Part shown: piece by piece, positions 16,649 to 24,592 of the stretch
Layout of the letters: each line of letters starts with the position of its first letter
Numbering within the stretch: position 1 is the stretch's first letter
Origin: Tessaracoccus timonensis
GTDB lineage: Bacteria; Actinomycetota; Actinomycetes; Propionibacteriales; Propionibacteriaceae
Length of the DNA stretch: 64,000 bases
NCBI RefSeq assembly: GCF_900343145.1
Contig: NZ_LT996886.1
Location: forward strand, 1,178,001-1,242,000
Direction of reading: 5' to 3'
Notes under the pieces: generated by a model
What the model was told of the DNA's origin: nothing
What the model saw: the letters and a program-made list of their open reading frames with translations, nothing else
The model's database searches: none
Position numbers and translations under genes: made by a program

Positions 16649-17440
16649 ATGGCATTCGACTTCGAGAAATTCACCGAAACATCCGTCGCCGTCCAATTCG
16701 ACGACCTCGACTTCACGACGTTCAAGCGCCAACCCCTCGACGCATCCATGCTGCGCGTCATCCGCTACATGTGCGACGTGGAGTACCACACGTCGTGCTA
16801 CCTGAGAGACCTGCTGGTGTCACCATCGAGGAAGAAGCCCGAAGCCGCAGGGTTTATGGCGATGTGGAACCGGGAGGAATTCTGGCACGGCGAAGCGCTG
16901 GCTGCGGTGTTACGCGAGCACGGCATCATCGTCGACTACGACGAGATCAAGGCCAAGCGTGTGAAGCTTGGGTGGCAAGATGCGTTGGGTCCGCTGAAGC
17001 AGTCGTGGCCAACGAATTTCATTGGCGACGACTTCGTCGCGGTGCACATGTCGTGGGGCGCGACGAACGAGCTCTCCGCTGTCGCAGCGTACCGTCGGAT
17101 GGCCGACATGACCGATCACCCGACGCTCAGCCCGCTGCTCATGCGCATCGCGCAGCAGGAAACTCGCCACGTCGCCTTCTACACCACGCAGGCGATCAAG
17201 AAGATGGAGGAATCGGACCGGGCGAAGCAGCTCGTCAAACTGACCCTCACGAAGGCGTGGAAGCCAGTGGGCACGAGCATCATGGGCGACGACGAAGTGC
17301 GCGCGGTGATGGGGACGCTGTTCGAAGGGCAGCGCAAGATCATCGAGAACCTGGACCACCGCGTCGCGAAATTCCCGGGTTTGGAAGGCGTGACTGTGTT
17401 TCAAGACGCCTTCGAGCGCCTGGGCGTCAACCTGGACTGA
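16649..17440 (+). CDS. Diiron ferritin-like protein
   Basis: A 263-residue helical protein with a complete diiron ligand set: Glu in DVEYHTSCYL, ExxH in NREEFWHGEAL, Glu in ATNELSAVAAY, and ExxH in QQETRHVAFY. Spacing resembles acyl-ACP desaturase-type and ferritin-like oxidases, although it is shorter than plant-type desaturases (about 330) and lacks a clear acyl-carrier contact region. Likely a soluble diiron oxygenase, desaturase or peroxidase. It begins one base after the degenerate paralogue, so the two are coupled and may form a heterodimer. Fatty-acid desaturation is one option; oxidative-stress defence is another. Confidence 0.75.
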   Translation: MAFDFEKFTETSVAVQFDDLDFTTFKRQPLDASMLRVIRYMCDVEYHTSCYLRDLLVSPSRKKPEAAGFMAMWNREEFWHGEALAAVLREHGIIVDYDEIKAKRVKLGWQDALGPLKQSWPTNFIGDDFVAVHMSWGATNELSAVAAYRRMADMTDHPTLSPLLMRIAQQETRHVAFYTTQAIKKMEESDRAKQLVKLTLTKAWKPVGTSIMGDDEVRAVMGTLFEGQRKIIENLDHRVAKFPGLEGVTVFQDAFERLGVNLD

Positions 17441-17495
17441 CTCTGCGCTACCCGATGGTCTGGGCGAGACCGGGCCGAAGCCCCTCCGAGCCGGG

Positions 17496-17578
17496 AGCTA
17501 ACCCGATATCCACACGCGTTTCTCCAAAACGCCCAAAAACGCCCTTTTCAGCAAACGCGTGTGGATATCGAGTTAGCT
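17496..17578. repeat. 83-bp palindromic element C
   Basis: 26-bp arms with one mismatch: left arm 17496-17521 starts AGCTAACCCGATATCC; right arm is 17553-17578. The 31-base spacer contains repeated AACGCCC. It lies between the convergent ferritin-like and HepT genes. Same size class as elements A, B and D-F, with different arms. Confidence 0.8.
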
Positions 17579-17627
17579 GTGGCCCCTACCTACTCGATGG
17601 TCGGGGTACGCGCAGTGCAATCTCTCC

Positions 17628-17665
17628 GGTGGTTGAGTAGCCGCCGAAGGCGGCGTATCGAAACC
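17628..17665. repeat. REP-like palindrome (TGGTTGAGTAG...TATCGAAACC)
   Basis: Dispersed intergenic palindrome: GGTGGTTGAGTAG, a G/C-rich self-complementary centre (CCGCCGAAGGCGG), then TATCGAAACC. One of more than a dozen copies in this window. Confidence 0.85.
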
Positions 17666-17677
17666 CACCGCGCTCGG

Positions 17678-18052
17678 CTACTTCGTCGCTGGGTGCGGAT
17701 CGTCGGGTAAGGCGAGCTTGGCGCCTAGATCTGGAATTTCTCGTTGGAGTGTTATGAACATGAGGTCGTGGTTGACTTTGTCGTAATGATGCGCGACGAG
17801 ATTGCGCATCCTCCCAATCTGTCGCCAAGCAATGTCGGGATACTCATTTTTGAACTCATCCGGGAGGCGCTCCATAACCGTCGCTACCTTGATGAGAAGG
17901 CGCTCGCCTGCGTTTCGCAATAGACGACCCTGGGGAGTGTCAGCCAGGTAGGCGTCGCGTCCAAGCGTGACTAGGTAGGCGGCGTCGGCAATGAAGCCTG
18001 ACAAATCGTCCAGCCAGAGTTGAATGCGCGGATCGTCGCTCGTTGGGTTCAC
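17678..18052 (-). CDS. HepT-type HEPN ribonuclease toxin
   Basis: A 124-residue helical HEPN protein (DUF86/HepT). The catalytic RNase motif RX4HXY is present as R83-NLVA-H88-H-Y90 (RMRNLVAHHYDKV). Members cleave RNA and are silenced when the partner MntA nucleotidyltransferase AMPylates the tyrosine of this motif. Here the partner is immediately upstream and overlaps by 4 bases (ATGA), so the pair is a type VII toxin-antitoxin operon. The rest (DIAWRQIG, FITLQREIPDLG) is typical of HepT. Length is close to the family norm of about 110-140, and nothing suggests decay. Confidence 0.88.
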   Translation of the reverse strand: MNPTSDDPRIQLWLDDLSGFIADAAYLVTLGRDAYLADTPQGRLLRNAGERLLIKVATVMERLPDEFKNEYPDIAWRQIGRMRNLVAHHYDKVNHDLMFITLQREIPDLGAKLALPDDPHPATK

Positions 18053-18501
18053 AGTCGCATACCTTCAGCAAGTGCGCGTTCGACAACACGCCCGCCGGAT
18101 CCCGAGGAGACGAGGTCAACGGGCACTGTCAGGATTTCGGTGAGGGTCTCTTCCAGCTCCAGGAGGTCGGTGATCCCCACCTCGTCGGGGAATGTGACGA
18201 GGATGTCGATGTCGGAATGTGGAGTATCCGTTCCTTGAGCGACGGATCCGAACAGAATAGGTGAGGTGCATCCATGACGTTCGAGGGCAGCGAGCACTGC
18301 ATCACGGCGCGTTGCCAGTATGCGTGATGGCCTGACTTCGAGGGCCGCTTCCAGTGCATTGTGAGTGCTGGAGCTACCGACTCGACGACCGGACTCGATC
18401 GCTGAGATGAGAGGTTGCAGAACCCCAGATTCCTTGGCCAAACGGCGCTGTGACCATCCGAGCGCTGTGCGTCGGGTCTTGATCTTGTCGCCGTACTTCA
18501 T
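18049..18501 (-). CDS. XRE-MntA fusion antitoxin (nucleotidyltransferase)
   Basis: A 150-residue fusion. Residues 1-~60 are an XRE/Cro HTH (GDKIKTRRTALGWSQRRLAK, then QPLISAIESGRR). Residues 65-150 are a minimal nucleotidyltransferase with the GSx10DxD catalytic motif: G85-S86 to D97-I-D99 (LFGSVAQGT...HSDIDILV). In the hepT/mntA family this domain transfers AMP to HepT and neutralises it. Fusion to an XRE domain would let the antitoxin also repress its own promoter; stand-alone MntA proteins lack this. First gene of the operon. Confidence 0.88.
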   Translation of the reverse strand: MKYGDKIKTRRTALGWSQRRLAKESGVLQPLISAIESGRRVGSSSTHNALEAALEVRPSRILATRRDAVLAALERHGCTSPILFGSVAQGTDTPHSDIDILVTFPDEVGITDLLELEETLTEILTVPVDLVSSGSGGRVVERALAEGMRL

Positions 18502-18604
18502 GGCTGCATGATAACGCGGCTGTGATCATCTTCAGGACGATGAGCTGACGAGCAGGGCAGCATCCACTGCGAGTGGTTCCAGTATGAGGGGCGTTTGCCT
18601 GCCC

Positions 18605-18642
18605 GGTGGTTGAGTAGCCCGCGAAGCGGGCGCATCGAAACC
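18605..18642. repeat. REP-like palindrome
   Basis: GGTGGTTGAGTAG, centre CCCGCGAAGCGGGC, then GCATCGAAACC. It forms the outer part of the left direct repeat around the 19-22 kb cargo. Confidence 0.85.
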
Positions 18643-18649
18643 CAGCACG

Positions 18650-18731
18650 AAACTTCAAAATCCGTACGCAGATTGATCAAACCCTCTGATTTTGGGGGGT
18701 TAAGCGAATCTGCGTACGGATTATGAAGTTT
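18650..18731. repeat. 82-bp palindromic element D (flipped copy of E)
   Basis: 25-bp arms with one mismatch (18650-18674 and 18707-18731; left arm starts AAACTTCAAAATCCG) around a 32-base spacer. The whole 82 bp is the exact reverse complement of element E at 22218-22299, while the bases outside both elements (CCCAGCACG before, CTCTCGG after) are in the same orientation. Confidence 0.9.
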
Positions 18732-18743
18732 TTCTCTCGGCGC

Positions 18744-18776
18744 ATCTCGATACGCGCCTTCCGAGCTACTCGACGG
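18744..18776. repeat. REP-like palindrome, reverse orientation, degenerate
   Basis: ATCTCGATACGCGCCTT...GCTACTCGACGG: the REP family read in the opposite direction, with an imperfect centre. It overlaps the stop of the kinase fragment at 18766. The equivalent position at the right boundary is 22311-22345. Confidence 0.7.
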
Positions 18777-18936
18777 ACGGCGCGGAGGCGTCGTCCGATG
18801 CTTCGAGGAGCGGAAGCTTCAGTGTGAACTCGGCGCCGCCGCCGGGGTGGTTGTCGGCCTTGATACTGCCGCCGTGTGCCTCGACGGTGTGCACGACGAT
18901 GGAGAGCCCGAGCCCGGTGCCGGGGGTGTTGCGCGA
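18766..18936 (-). pseudogene. 3' fragment of a sensor histidine kinase
   Basis: Reading the minus strand gives [20 protein letters not shown] and on to a TAG stop, closely matching the last 57 or so residues of the intact kinase at 22410-23861 (G-box GTGLGLSI, then HGGSIKA, then GGAEFTL). Homology stops abruptly at 18936, inside the kinase's SDRSRNTPG segment. No kinase sequence lies beyond, so this is a truncated duplicate, not a gene. With its flanking repeats it forms the left direct repeat around the cargo. Confidence 0.9.
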
Positions 18937-19145
18937 TTTGAAGGGCGTTCCGTTCCCTGCGAGAGATCAGCCGACACTACGAGTCACCTCTGAACCACAC
19001 TCGGCAACTTCACAGACGCGACTGCTCGCGTCAACTGACCCTCGACTGTTGCAACGCTCAGACGCATGGCATCGCGAAGTCGCGCACTATTGGAGGAGTT
19101 CCCACCTGCCCGGCCCTCGTCGAGCTAGAGGTTGAAGATGGGCGA

Positions 19146-19562
19146 GTGGTGTGGGTCCGGGTAGCTCAAGACTGGAAAGAACACGTGATGCCCTATGGGC
19201 TCCTCAACCAAGTTCGTTTGGCGGTCCCACCCATCGGATCACCCCCTTTGGCGTGGACTGACAAGATCGACTTGACGAAGATTCCAATTTCCGAACTACG
19301 CGAGTTCAACGCTTCCCTCAGGGAGGCACGAGCGGAGGCGCAGCTTGAGACTACCGACGAGGAATTTCGAACAACTCACTTTGTGGCCCGCTGGCGCGGG
19401 GGTGTGCTGATCGCTCTCGAAGGAGATCCGAAATGGATGGCAGAGACCACCCGCCAAGCTCTGTGCGAGGAACTCAGTAGAGCAGTCGCCGCACCACCGT
19501 ATGCCCAACCGGTCACAAAGGCCCGCACACGTTTCATCAAGCTTATGGAGAAGTACTCATGA
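19146..19562 (+). CDS. Type VII cargo-module protein, two-repeat, 5' end uncertain
   Basis: 138 residues from GTG 19146, but the frame is open back to 18942 with no good start, and the upstream translation ([19 protein letters not shown]) belongs to the protein. Two similar units can be seen: [19 protein letters not shown]...PP, and [20 protein letters not shown]...APP, separated by a charged helix. The 58955-59506 protein has the same layout. ATG 19066 (MASRSRALLEEFPP) would supply an N-terminus if one base were gained or lost between about 19100 and 19120, so the gene may be frameshifted or cut at the nearby junction. The repeat vaguely resembles YbaB-type strands. GC is lower than neighbours. 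Its stop overlaps the next start. Confidence 0.6.
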
Positions 19563-19882
19563 GCGATCTCATAGTTGATTACGATTGGCTCTCCTCACAA
19601 GTCCGTCAGTGGCGCGGATTCGCTGACGATATTCGAGGACACTACAGGAGGCTCGAGGCTGCACCCCTGCTCCCCTCCATTAGGCAAGAGACCCGCCTCC
19701 CCACGCGCTTGGCAACAATCGCAGAGAAACTCAACTCTTTCAATGAAGTCATGCGCCAGAGCCTCAAGGGAGGAACGGAATCCTACGAGCAGACTGCAGA
19801 TGCGATCCAAGCAACTGGCGTCGCTTACCTTGAGCAGGAGGAGTACGGTGCAGAACTAGCAAAGAAACTGGAGCAGATGTGA
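19559..19882 (+). CDS. Small helical WXG100-like protein
   Basis: A 107-residue, almost wholly helical protein ([58 protein letters not shown]). Size, helicity and the Tyr-containing C-terminal helix with YxxxE (YLEQE) resemble WXG100/EspC-type type VII substrates, but a central W-x-G turn is missing. It overlaps the genes before and after by 4 bases each, so all three are translationally coupled. A role as export partner of the 329-residue protein is likely by analogy. Confidence 0.6.
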
Positions 19883-20868
19883 CGACGACCAGCGATGAAC
19901 TGCAAAAGATGGGGCAGGAGATCCGTGACGCCGCGGACAAGGTCTCGTCCATGATGTTCGACCTAAACAACCATTATGAGGGCCTCATGGGCTATACATG
20001 GTACCTGTTGGTCAGGGATCAAGTCTCCGGAAAACCGGCTACGTTGGAGTGGATCAATCAAGACAAAGATGACTGCTGGGATCCGCAAGTCGGCGAGGGG
20101 GTTCCGCAATATCGGTTCAATCGCATGCAGCGCGTAAATGTTCAATGGTGGAGCTTCTGGAAAGGCTTCGACATCAACAACGTCGTGATTGAGGATGTGC
20201 GCAAGACCCGGAGTGGTCCCGTTCGTTCTGTTATCGAGATCCACCGAGACAGTGAAAATATTACGGATACACTGTTCGCTTTGACCAAGGACGACACCGA
20301 GGCGATGGCAAAAATCCCCGAGGTTCTTGGCGCCCAAAATGCCATCCTGGAAGATGTCAGCGAGATGGCCAATCGCGGCGAAAATGCTGCACAGACGATG
20401 ATGAACAATATTCGAGGAGCCACCGACACCGGCGGTCGTACGGAGAATGGGCCGTGGGTAGGCGCTGGCGCCGATGCCTATCATCAGACCGTCCATGAGC
20501 AGTCGAGCACATTCACCAGACTTAGGGAGAGCTCAGACTCACTTCAAACTGCAAACGTTGCCCTCGCGAACGATACCAACGAGCTGATGCAGGCCTTCTG
20601 CAATGCCTACGAGGCTCGCGTGGAGTCGACCCAGAGATGGGGCACACAGATCTTGGGGTTCGATCAGTTGTCCTGGACGTCCCCCGTGCAGATGCTGTAC
20701 AACGAATTGATGGAGCACGAGAAGAAAACCATCGAGGAACACAAGGAGAAGCTGGAAGAGCTGGCTGATCAGGCAGTCACGGACCTCATTGTCGGCATTT
20801 GCGATAACGCACAAGTGACCAAGTGGCCGGCCATCACCCCCGGCTCTTTGGGAGAGTTCGACCACTGA
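19879..20868 (+). CDS. Large helical type VII substrate-like protein
   Basis: A 329-residue protein from a GTG overlapping the previous stop. N-terminal helices ([20 protein letters not shown]), a central Trp-rich stretch ([20 protein letters not shown]), then [20 protein letters not shown] near residues 193-212, a W-x-G-like hairpin as in WXG100/LXG proteins. The C-terminal third is a charged coiled coil ([20 protein letters not shown]). There is no signal peptide, as expected for type VII export. The 59527-60741 protein has an equivalent W...A..Y segment. No toxin domain is recognisable; GC is lower than the surroundings. Confidence 0.6.
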
Positions 20869-20911
20869 TGATTTCAGTTCCCGAGCCCACTTTGACTGCG
20901 CTCGCGAGGTG

Positions 20912-20947
20912 TGGACCGGCCCTGCAGTCGGCGTTGTGGCCGGTCCA
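20912..20947 (+). terminator. Hairpin between substrate-like gene and lipoprotein
   Basis: TGGACCGGCC (20912-20921) and its perfect complement (20938-20947) with a 16-base loop, in the 100-base gap before the lipoprotein. No T-tract, so attenuation or RNA stabilisation rather than full termination. Confidence 0.4.
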
Positions 20948-20968
20948 GCGCACGGACAGAGTTTCCGC

Positions 20969-21829
20969 ATGACCCACGTCCGACGCTTACTTCCTGCCCT
21001 GGCGATGTTGGTGCTGGCGGCCTGCCAGGTCGGGGGCGAGCCATCGCCCACGGTCAGTGAAACGCTGCAGGTGATGGCCCAGCATGTGGGTTCCGACGCC
21101 GTGCACCGCGTCGTCGTGGTGGATGAGCAGCCTGACCGCGTCGTGCGAGCGGCGTTCCGCGTCGGGGACCAGCTCGTCGAGGTGAGTCGCACCAACGGCG
21201 GCAACATTGCGACCCTTCCCGAGCCGCACACCGCCGCCACCACCGCCAGCTTCACGGTGCCGGTTAGCGATGTCGATGACACCCTGTTCAGCGCAGCCTA
21301 CTCTGCGACGACGTGTGACAGCCCCCTCGTGGTGATATTCGTCGCTCTGCCCCACGATCATGCACAGGTCATCACCCGCTGCGGGGAAGAGTTCGTCGCC
21401 GAGTACGTCGACGGCGAGCCCATCCAGCCCCTCGCTGGCACCACACCCGGGGAGCTCATGGGGCGCGCATCCGCACTCCTGCGCACCCTCGCCCCCGACG
21501 ACGATGTCGCCGATGTCATGCTCGAATCGGATGGGCCCCGCATCCAGCTTTCCCTCGCCGGCGCATCGGGCACAACGTTCACCGGCAAGCCCTGCTACCC
21601 GACGATCACTCTCAGCCATCGTGCCCCGGCACTCACCACCGGGTGCCAAGACAAGGAGCCCCCAGCCCGGCAGCCGCAGAGCGCCCTCGACCCCAACATC
21701 GTCGACCGGATCTGGGGCACGGCCGGGCGGCCGATGCCGTGGCACATGCTGATGCCCGGCGAGCGCTGGACCCTCGGCACACCGGGCAAGCCCGACGTCC
21801 GTTTCCACCTCGACGGCACCCCCATCTGA
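20969..21829 (+). CDS. Type VII module lipoprotein
   Basis: A 286-residue predicted lipoprotein: RR-containing N-terminus, hydrophobic core and lipobox LVLAAC with Cys19. It is anchored outside the membrane. A middle segment TCDSPLVVIFVALPHDHAQV, then ITRCGEEFVAEYVDGEPIQP, has two Cys about 20 residues apart followed by C-G-E-E-x-V-x-x-Y and P-L-A. The same C-x(~20)-C-x-x-E...AY...P-(L/V)-A pattern occurs in the 60743-61627 lipoprotein, which makes the two paralogues. The end (residues 245-286, MPWHMLMPGERWTLGTPG) is unique. GC is high, like the chromosome, unlike the three genes before it. Confidence 0.75.
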   Translation: MTHVRRLLPALAMLVLAACQVGGEPSPTVSETLQVMAQHVGSDAVHRVVVVDEQPDRVVRAAFRVGDQLVEVSRTNGGNIATLPEPHTAATTASFTVPVSDVDDTLFSAAYSATTCDSPLVVIFVALPHDHAQVITRCGEEFVAEYVDGEPIQPLAGTTPGELMGRASALLRTLAPDDDVADVMLESDGPRIQLSLAGASGTTFTGKPCYPTITLSHRAPALTTGCQDKEPPARQPQSALDPNIVDRIWGTAGRPMPWHMLMPGERWTLGTPGKPDVRFHLDGTPI

Positions 21830-22126
21830 GCAGAGGGCTGTCACGAGGCCTTGCCCCTGGGGGATACTTCAGCGTGGAGTTCTCCCTCTCACACCCGGAC
21901 AACTCGACGCCATCCATGTACGGACAAGCATCCCCGACGACACCTCCAGCCCCTGCCTGTATCCGTCGGCGTTGATTACTGGCACCACGTCTCCACCGAA
22001 CCCATTGAGGACGGCGGACGTGGTCCGAAAGAGCTGACAGGGATAGTCGACTTGCCTCTCCATCCCGACAGCGCAGGCGAGCTGAGGGTCAAGGCGCGGC
22101 CGCTGGAGCTGCTCGCGCTGTCCGAC
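21830..22126 (+). other. No intact gene; possible decayed coding fragment
   Basis: Frames here look protein-like in pieces: GYFSVEFSLSHPDN in one, LTPGQLDAIHVRTSIPDD in another, and VGVDYWHHVSTEPIEDGG with LTGIVDLPLHPDSAGELRVK in the third, ending at 22132. Together they suggest a frameshifted remnant of an unknown gene, but no homologue is recognised and no single frame is convincing. Confidence 0.3.
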
Positions 22127-22210
22127 GATTGAGTGGCGAGCGAAGCGAGCGTGTCGAAACCGGGCCAGGCTCGATGGTTGAGTAGCGAGCGCAGCTCGCG
22201 TATCGAAACC
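22127..22210. repeat. Two REP-like palindromes in tandem
   Basis: GATTGAGTGGCGAG...TGTCGAAACC at 22127-22161 (degenerate) and GATGGTTGAGTAG...TATCGAAACC at 22173-22210, same orientation. They lie just outside palindrome E and correspond to the copy at 18605-18642. Confidence 0.8.
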
Positions 22211-22217
22211 CAGCACG

Positions 22218-22299
22218 AAACTTCATAATCCGTACGCAGATTCGCTTAACCCCCCAAAATCAGAGGGTTTGATCAATCTGCGTACGGATTTTGAAGTTT
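22218..22299. repeat. 82-bp palindromic element E (flipped copy of D)
   Basis: Arms at 22218-22242 and 22275-22299 with a 32-base spacer that is the exact reverse complement of the spacer in D. The single arm mismatch (A versus T at position 9) has also changed sides. It sits between the convergent lipoprotein and kinase genes. Confidence 0.9.
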
Positions 22300-22310
22300 T
22301 CTCTCGGTGC

Positions 22311-22345
22311 ATCTCGATACGCGCCTTCGGCGCTACTCGATGGTC
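22311..22345. repeat. REP-like palindrome, reverse orientation
   Basis: ATCTCGATACGCGCCTTC, GGCGCTACTCGATGG: same family, inverted. Counterpart of 18744-18776 at the right-hand boundary of the cargo. Confidence 0.75.
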
Positions 22346-22409
22346 GGGTGAGGGTGCGGCCCTACTCGATGGCCGAGGTGGTGCGGAGTCTCAAGACAGG
22401 CCTGAGGCC

Positions 22410-23861
22410 CTACTCGCCGACGGATGGCGTCGAGGTGTCGTCGGATTGTTCGAGGAGGGGGAGCCTTAGGGTGAACTCGGCGCCGCCGTCCGGGTGGTTG
22501 GCGGCTTTGATGGTGCCGCCGTGTGCCTCGACGGTGTGCATGACGATGGAGAGGCCGAGCCCGGTGCCAGGGGTGTTGCGCGAACGGTCGGAGCGGTAGA
22601 AGCGGTCGAAGATGTGCGGGAGGTCCTCCTCCGCGATGCCCGGGCCCTGGTCGATCACAGTGAGCACACCGTCGCTGAGCCGCACATGGATGGTGCCGCC
22701 GTTGGGGGAGAACTTCACGGCGTTGTCGAGCAGGTTGGTGATGGCGCGCTCGAGGGTCGACGCGTCGCCCATGACCTCCGAGTGGTCGGTGTTCACGTCG
22801 AACATCATGCCGGGGCCCCGACGCTGAGCGCGCTGCACGGAGGCGTGCACCACGTCGGCGAGCACGATGGGTTCATGCGGGCGCTGGTTGCCGTCGTCAC
22901 GAGTGAGTGCGACGAGATCGCCCACCAGCGCACTGAACTCGCCCAGCTGCGCGGCGACGTCATTCAGAATCTGCCCCCTCGCGCCCGGCGGCAGCATGCC
23001 GGAATGCTCATCTGCGACGAGCAACTCCACGTTGGTGCGCATGGACGTGAGCGGCGTACGGAGTTCATGCCCAGCGTCGGCAATGAGCTGTCGCTGCTGC
23101 TCGCGTGATTGCTGCAACGACTTCAGCATCGTGTTGAACGACTGCGTGAGTTCGCCGAGGTCGTCACGGCCGTAGATGCGGATGGGGTTCAGCTGGTCGG
23201 TTTGGGTGACGTTCTTCACTGCGTTGGACAACCGTCTAACCGGAGCCAACACGGCGCGGGCCGCCCAGAACGCAGTTCCCGTCGTGGCGAGGATGCCGAG
23301 CGAACCGGTGACGAGCATCACGAGCCACAGCGACTGAAGGGTGTCGCGCACGGTCTCCGTCGGGCGTGCATAGGTGACGGAGTAATACTCGACGTTGCGC
23401 TCCGTCGTGACTGAAAACGGCACGGTCACGGCTCGGTACTCGGTGCCTTCGGCGAGCACCGTGCGTTCGTGGGTTTCTGCCTGGAGGCGGGCTATCGCGA
23501 TGGCGGCGTTGTCTCTTGGAATCTCGACGGTCTGCGACGCCGGCTGGTTTTGGTGACCATCGGCGGACACCACTGACAGCAGCGACCCGCCGGACGTGCC
23601 GAGCGCCTCGGGGGTGAGGGTGTCGAGGTTGTCCATGTCGGAGGCGAGCACGCTCGCCGCCTGTTGGGCTGTGCGGGTGAGATCGCGGTCGAGCTGATCG
23701 AACAGCGACCAACGGGTAATCATGAAGCCGGTAGCACCGACGAGCACCACCGACACCGCCACCGACGCCCCCGTGAGCGCCGCGAGCCGCCACTGCAACG
23801 ACTGGCCCGAGACGAGCCTGCCGATCTCACGGCGAGCCTGAATCCACCAGCTTCCGATCAC
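22410..23861 (-). CDS. Membrane sensor histidine kinase (MprB-like)
   Basis: A 483-residue sensor kinase. Helix 1 is near residues 28-50 and helix 2 near 175-198, enclosing an extracellular sensor of about 120 residues ([20 protein letters not shown]...). A HAMP region follows ([20 protein letters not shown]). The dimerisation motif [20 protein letters not shown] carries the phospho-His. ATPase boxes: [11 protein letters not shown] (N), [20 protein letters not shown] (G1), [18 protein letters not shown] (G2). Strongly MprB/TcsB-like, a group that responds to envelope stress. It overlaps its regulator by 4 bases. The C-terminal 57 residues occur again as a fragment at 18766-18936. Confidence 0.92.
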   Translation of the reverse strand: MIGSWWIQARREIGRLVSGQSLQWRLAALTGASVAVSVVLVGATGFMITRWSLFDQLDRDLTRTAQQAASVLASDMDNLDTLTPEALGTSGGSLLSVVSADGHQNQPASQTVEIPRDNAAIAIARLQAETHERTVLAEGTEYRAVTVPFSVTTERNVEYYSVTYARPTETVRDTLQSLWLVMLVTGSLGILATTGTAFWAARAVLAPVRRLSNAVKNVTQTDQLNPIRIYGRDDLGELTQSFNTMLKSLQQSREQQRQLIADAGHELRTPLTSMRTNVELLVADEHSGMLPPGARGQILNDVAAQLGEFSALVGDLVALTRDDGNQRPHEPIVLADVVHASVQRAQRRGPGMMFDVNTDHSEVMGDASTLERAITNLLDNAVKFSPNGGTIHVRLSDGVLTVIDQGPGIAEEDLPHIFDRFYRSDRSRNTPGTGLGLSIVMHTVEAHGGTIKAANHPDGGAEFTLRLPLLEQSDDTSTPSVGE

Positions 23862-24544
23862 GGGGCAGTTTCACGCAGGACATACCCGATCCCGCGGACG
23901 GTGTGGATGAGTCGGGGCAAGCCGTTGATCTCCGTCTTGCGGCGAAGGTAGCCGATGTAGACCTCGAGAGAGTTGGCGGTGGTGGGGAACTCGAACCCCC
24001 ACACCTCGTTGAGGAGGGTGTTGCGTTCGAGCACCTTGCGCGGGTGTTCCATGAACACGTTCAGCAGCGCGAACTCGGTGCGGGTGAGCGAGATGTGCTG
24101 GCCTGCGCGGGTGACCTCGCGGTGCTGCGGGTCGAGCACCAGGTCTTGGAACTGCAGCGTGCTCGATTCGTTCTCTGAGTGGGGCTTCGCGCGACGGGTC
24201 AGCGCGCGCAGTCGGGCCAGGAGCTCGTCGAGCGCGAACGGCTTGACCATGTAGTCGTCGGCGCCGGCGTCGAGGCCGTCGACGCGGTCACCCACGGCGT
24301 CGCGGGCGGTGAGGATGAGGATGGGGACGTCGTTGCCGGAATCGCGCAGCATCTTCGTCGCCTCGAGCCCGTCGAGGCGCGGCATCATCACGTCCATAAT
24401 GATGGCGTCGGGAGTGTATGAGGCAAGCTTTGCGAGCGCCTCGATGCCATCCGACGCGGTCTGCACTTCGCTGCCCGTGTATGAAAGTGAGCGCGCCAAG
24501 GAATCGCGGACGGCCTGATCGTCATCCACCACCAAGATCTGCAT
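23858..24544 (-). CDS. OmpR/PhoB-family response regulator (MprA-like)
   Basis: A 228-residue regulator. Receiver at 1-~120: [16 protein letters not shown] (acidic pocket), [13 protein letters not shown] (phospho-Asp), [20 protein letters not shown] (Lys). Winged helix at about 130-225: [20 protein letters not shown] and [11 protein letters not shown], then [10 protein letters not shown]. It pairs with the kinase that overlaps its 3' end. MprA-like by sequence style; targets are unknown here. It is divergent from the ornithine carbamoyltransferase gene, with about 50 bases between them. Confidence 0.94.
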   Translation of the reverse strand: MQILVVDDDQAVRDSLARSLSYTGSEVQTASDGIEALAKLASYTPDAIIMDVMMPRLDGLEATKMLRDSGNDVPILILTARDAVGDRVDGLDAGADDYMVKPFALDELLARLRALTRRAKPHSENESSTLQFQDLVLDPQHREVTRAGQHISLTRTEFALLNVFMEHPRKVLERNTLLNEVWGFEFPTTANSLEVYIGYLRRKTEINGLPRLIHTVRGIGYVLRETAP

Positions 24545-24592
24545 GGCGGAAGTCTACCGCGTCGGGCCCCTAGGTCTGGAAGACTGGCGAGC

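Noticed and set aside
18824-19135. Plus-strand 103-codon frame opposite the kinase fragment
   Set aside because: It is antisense to the fragment and recurs as an antisense shadow at the intact kinase (22410-22600).
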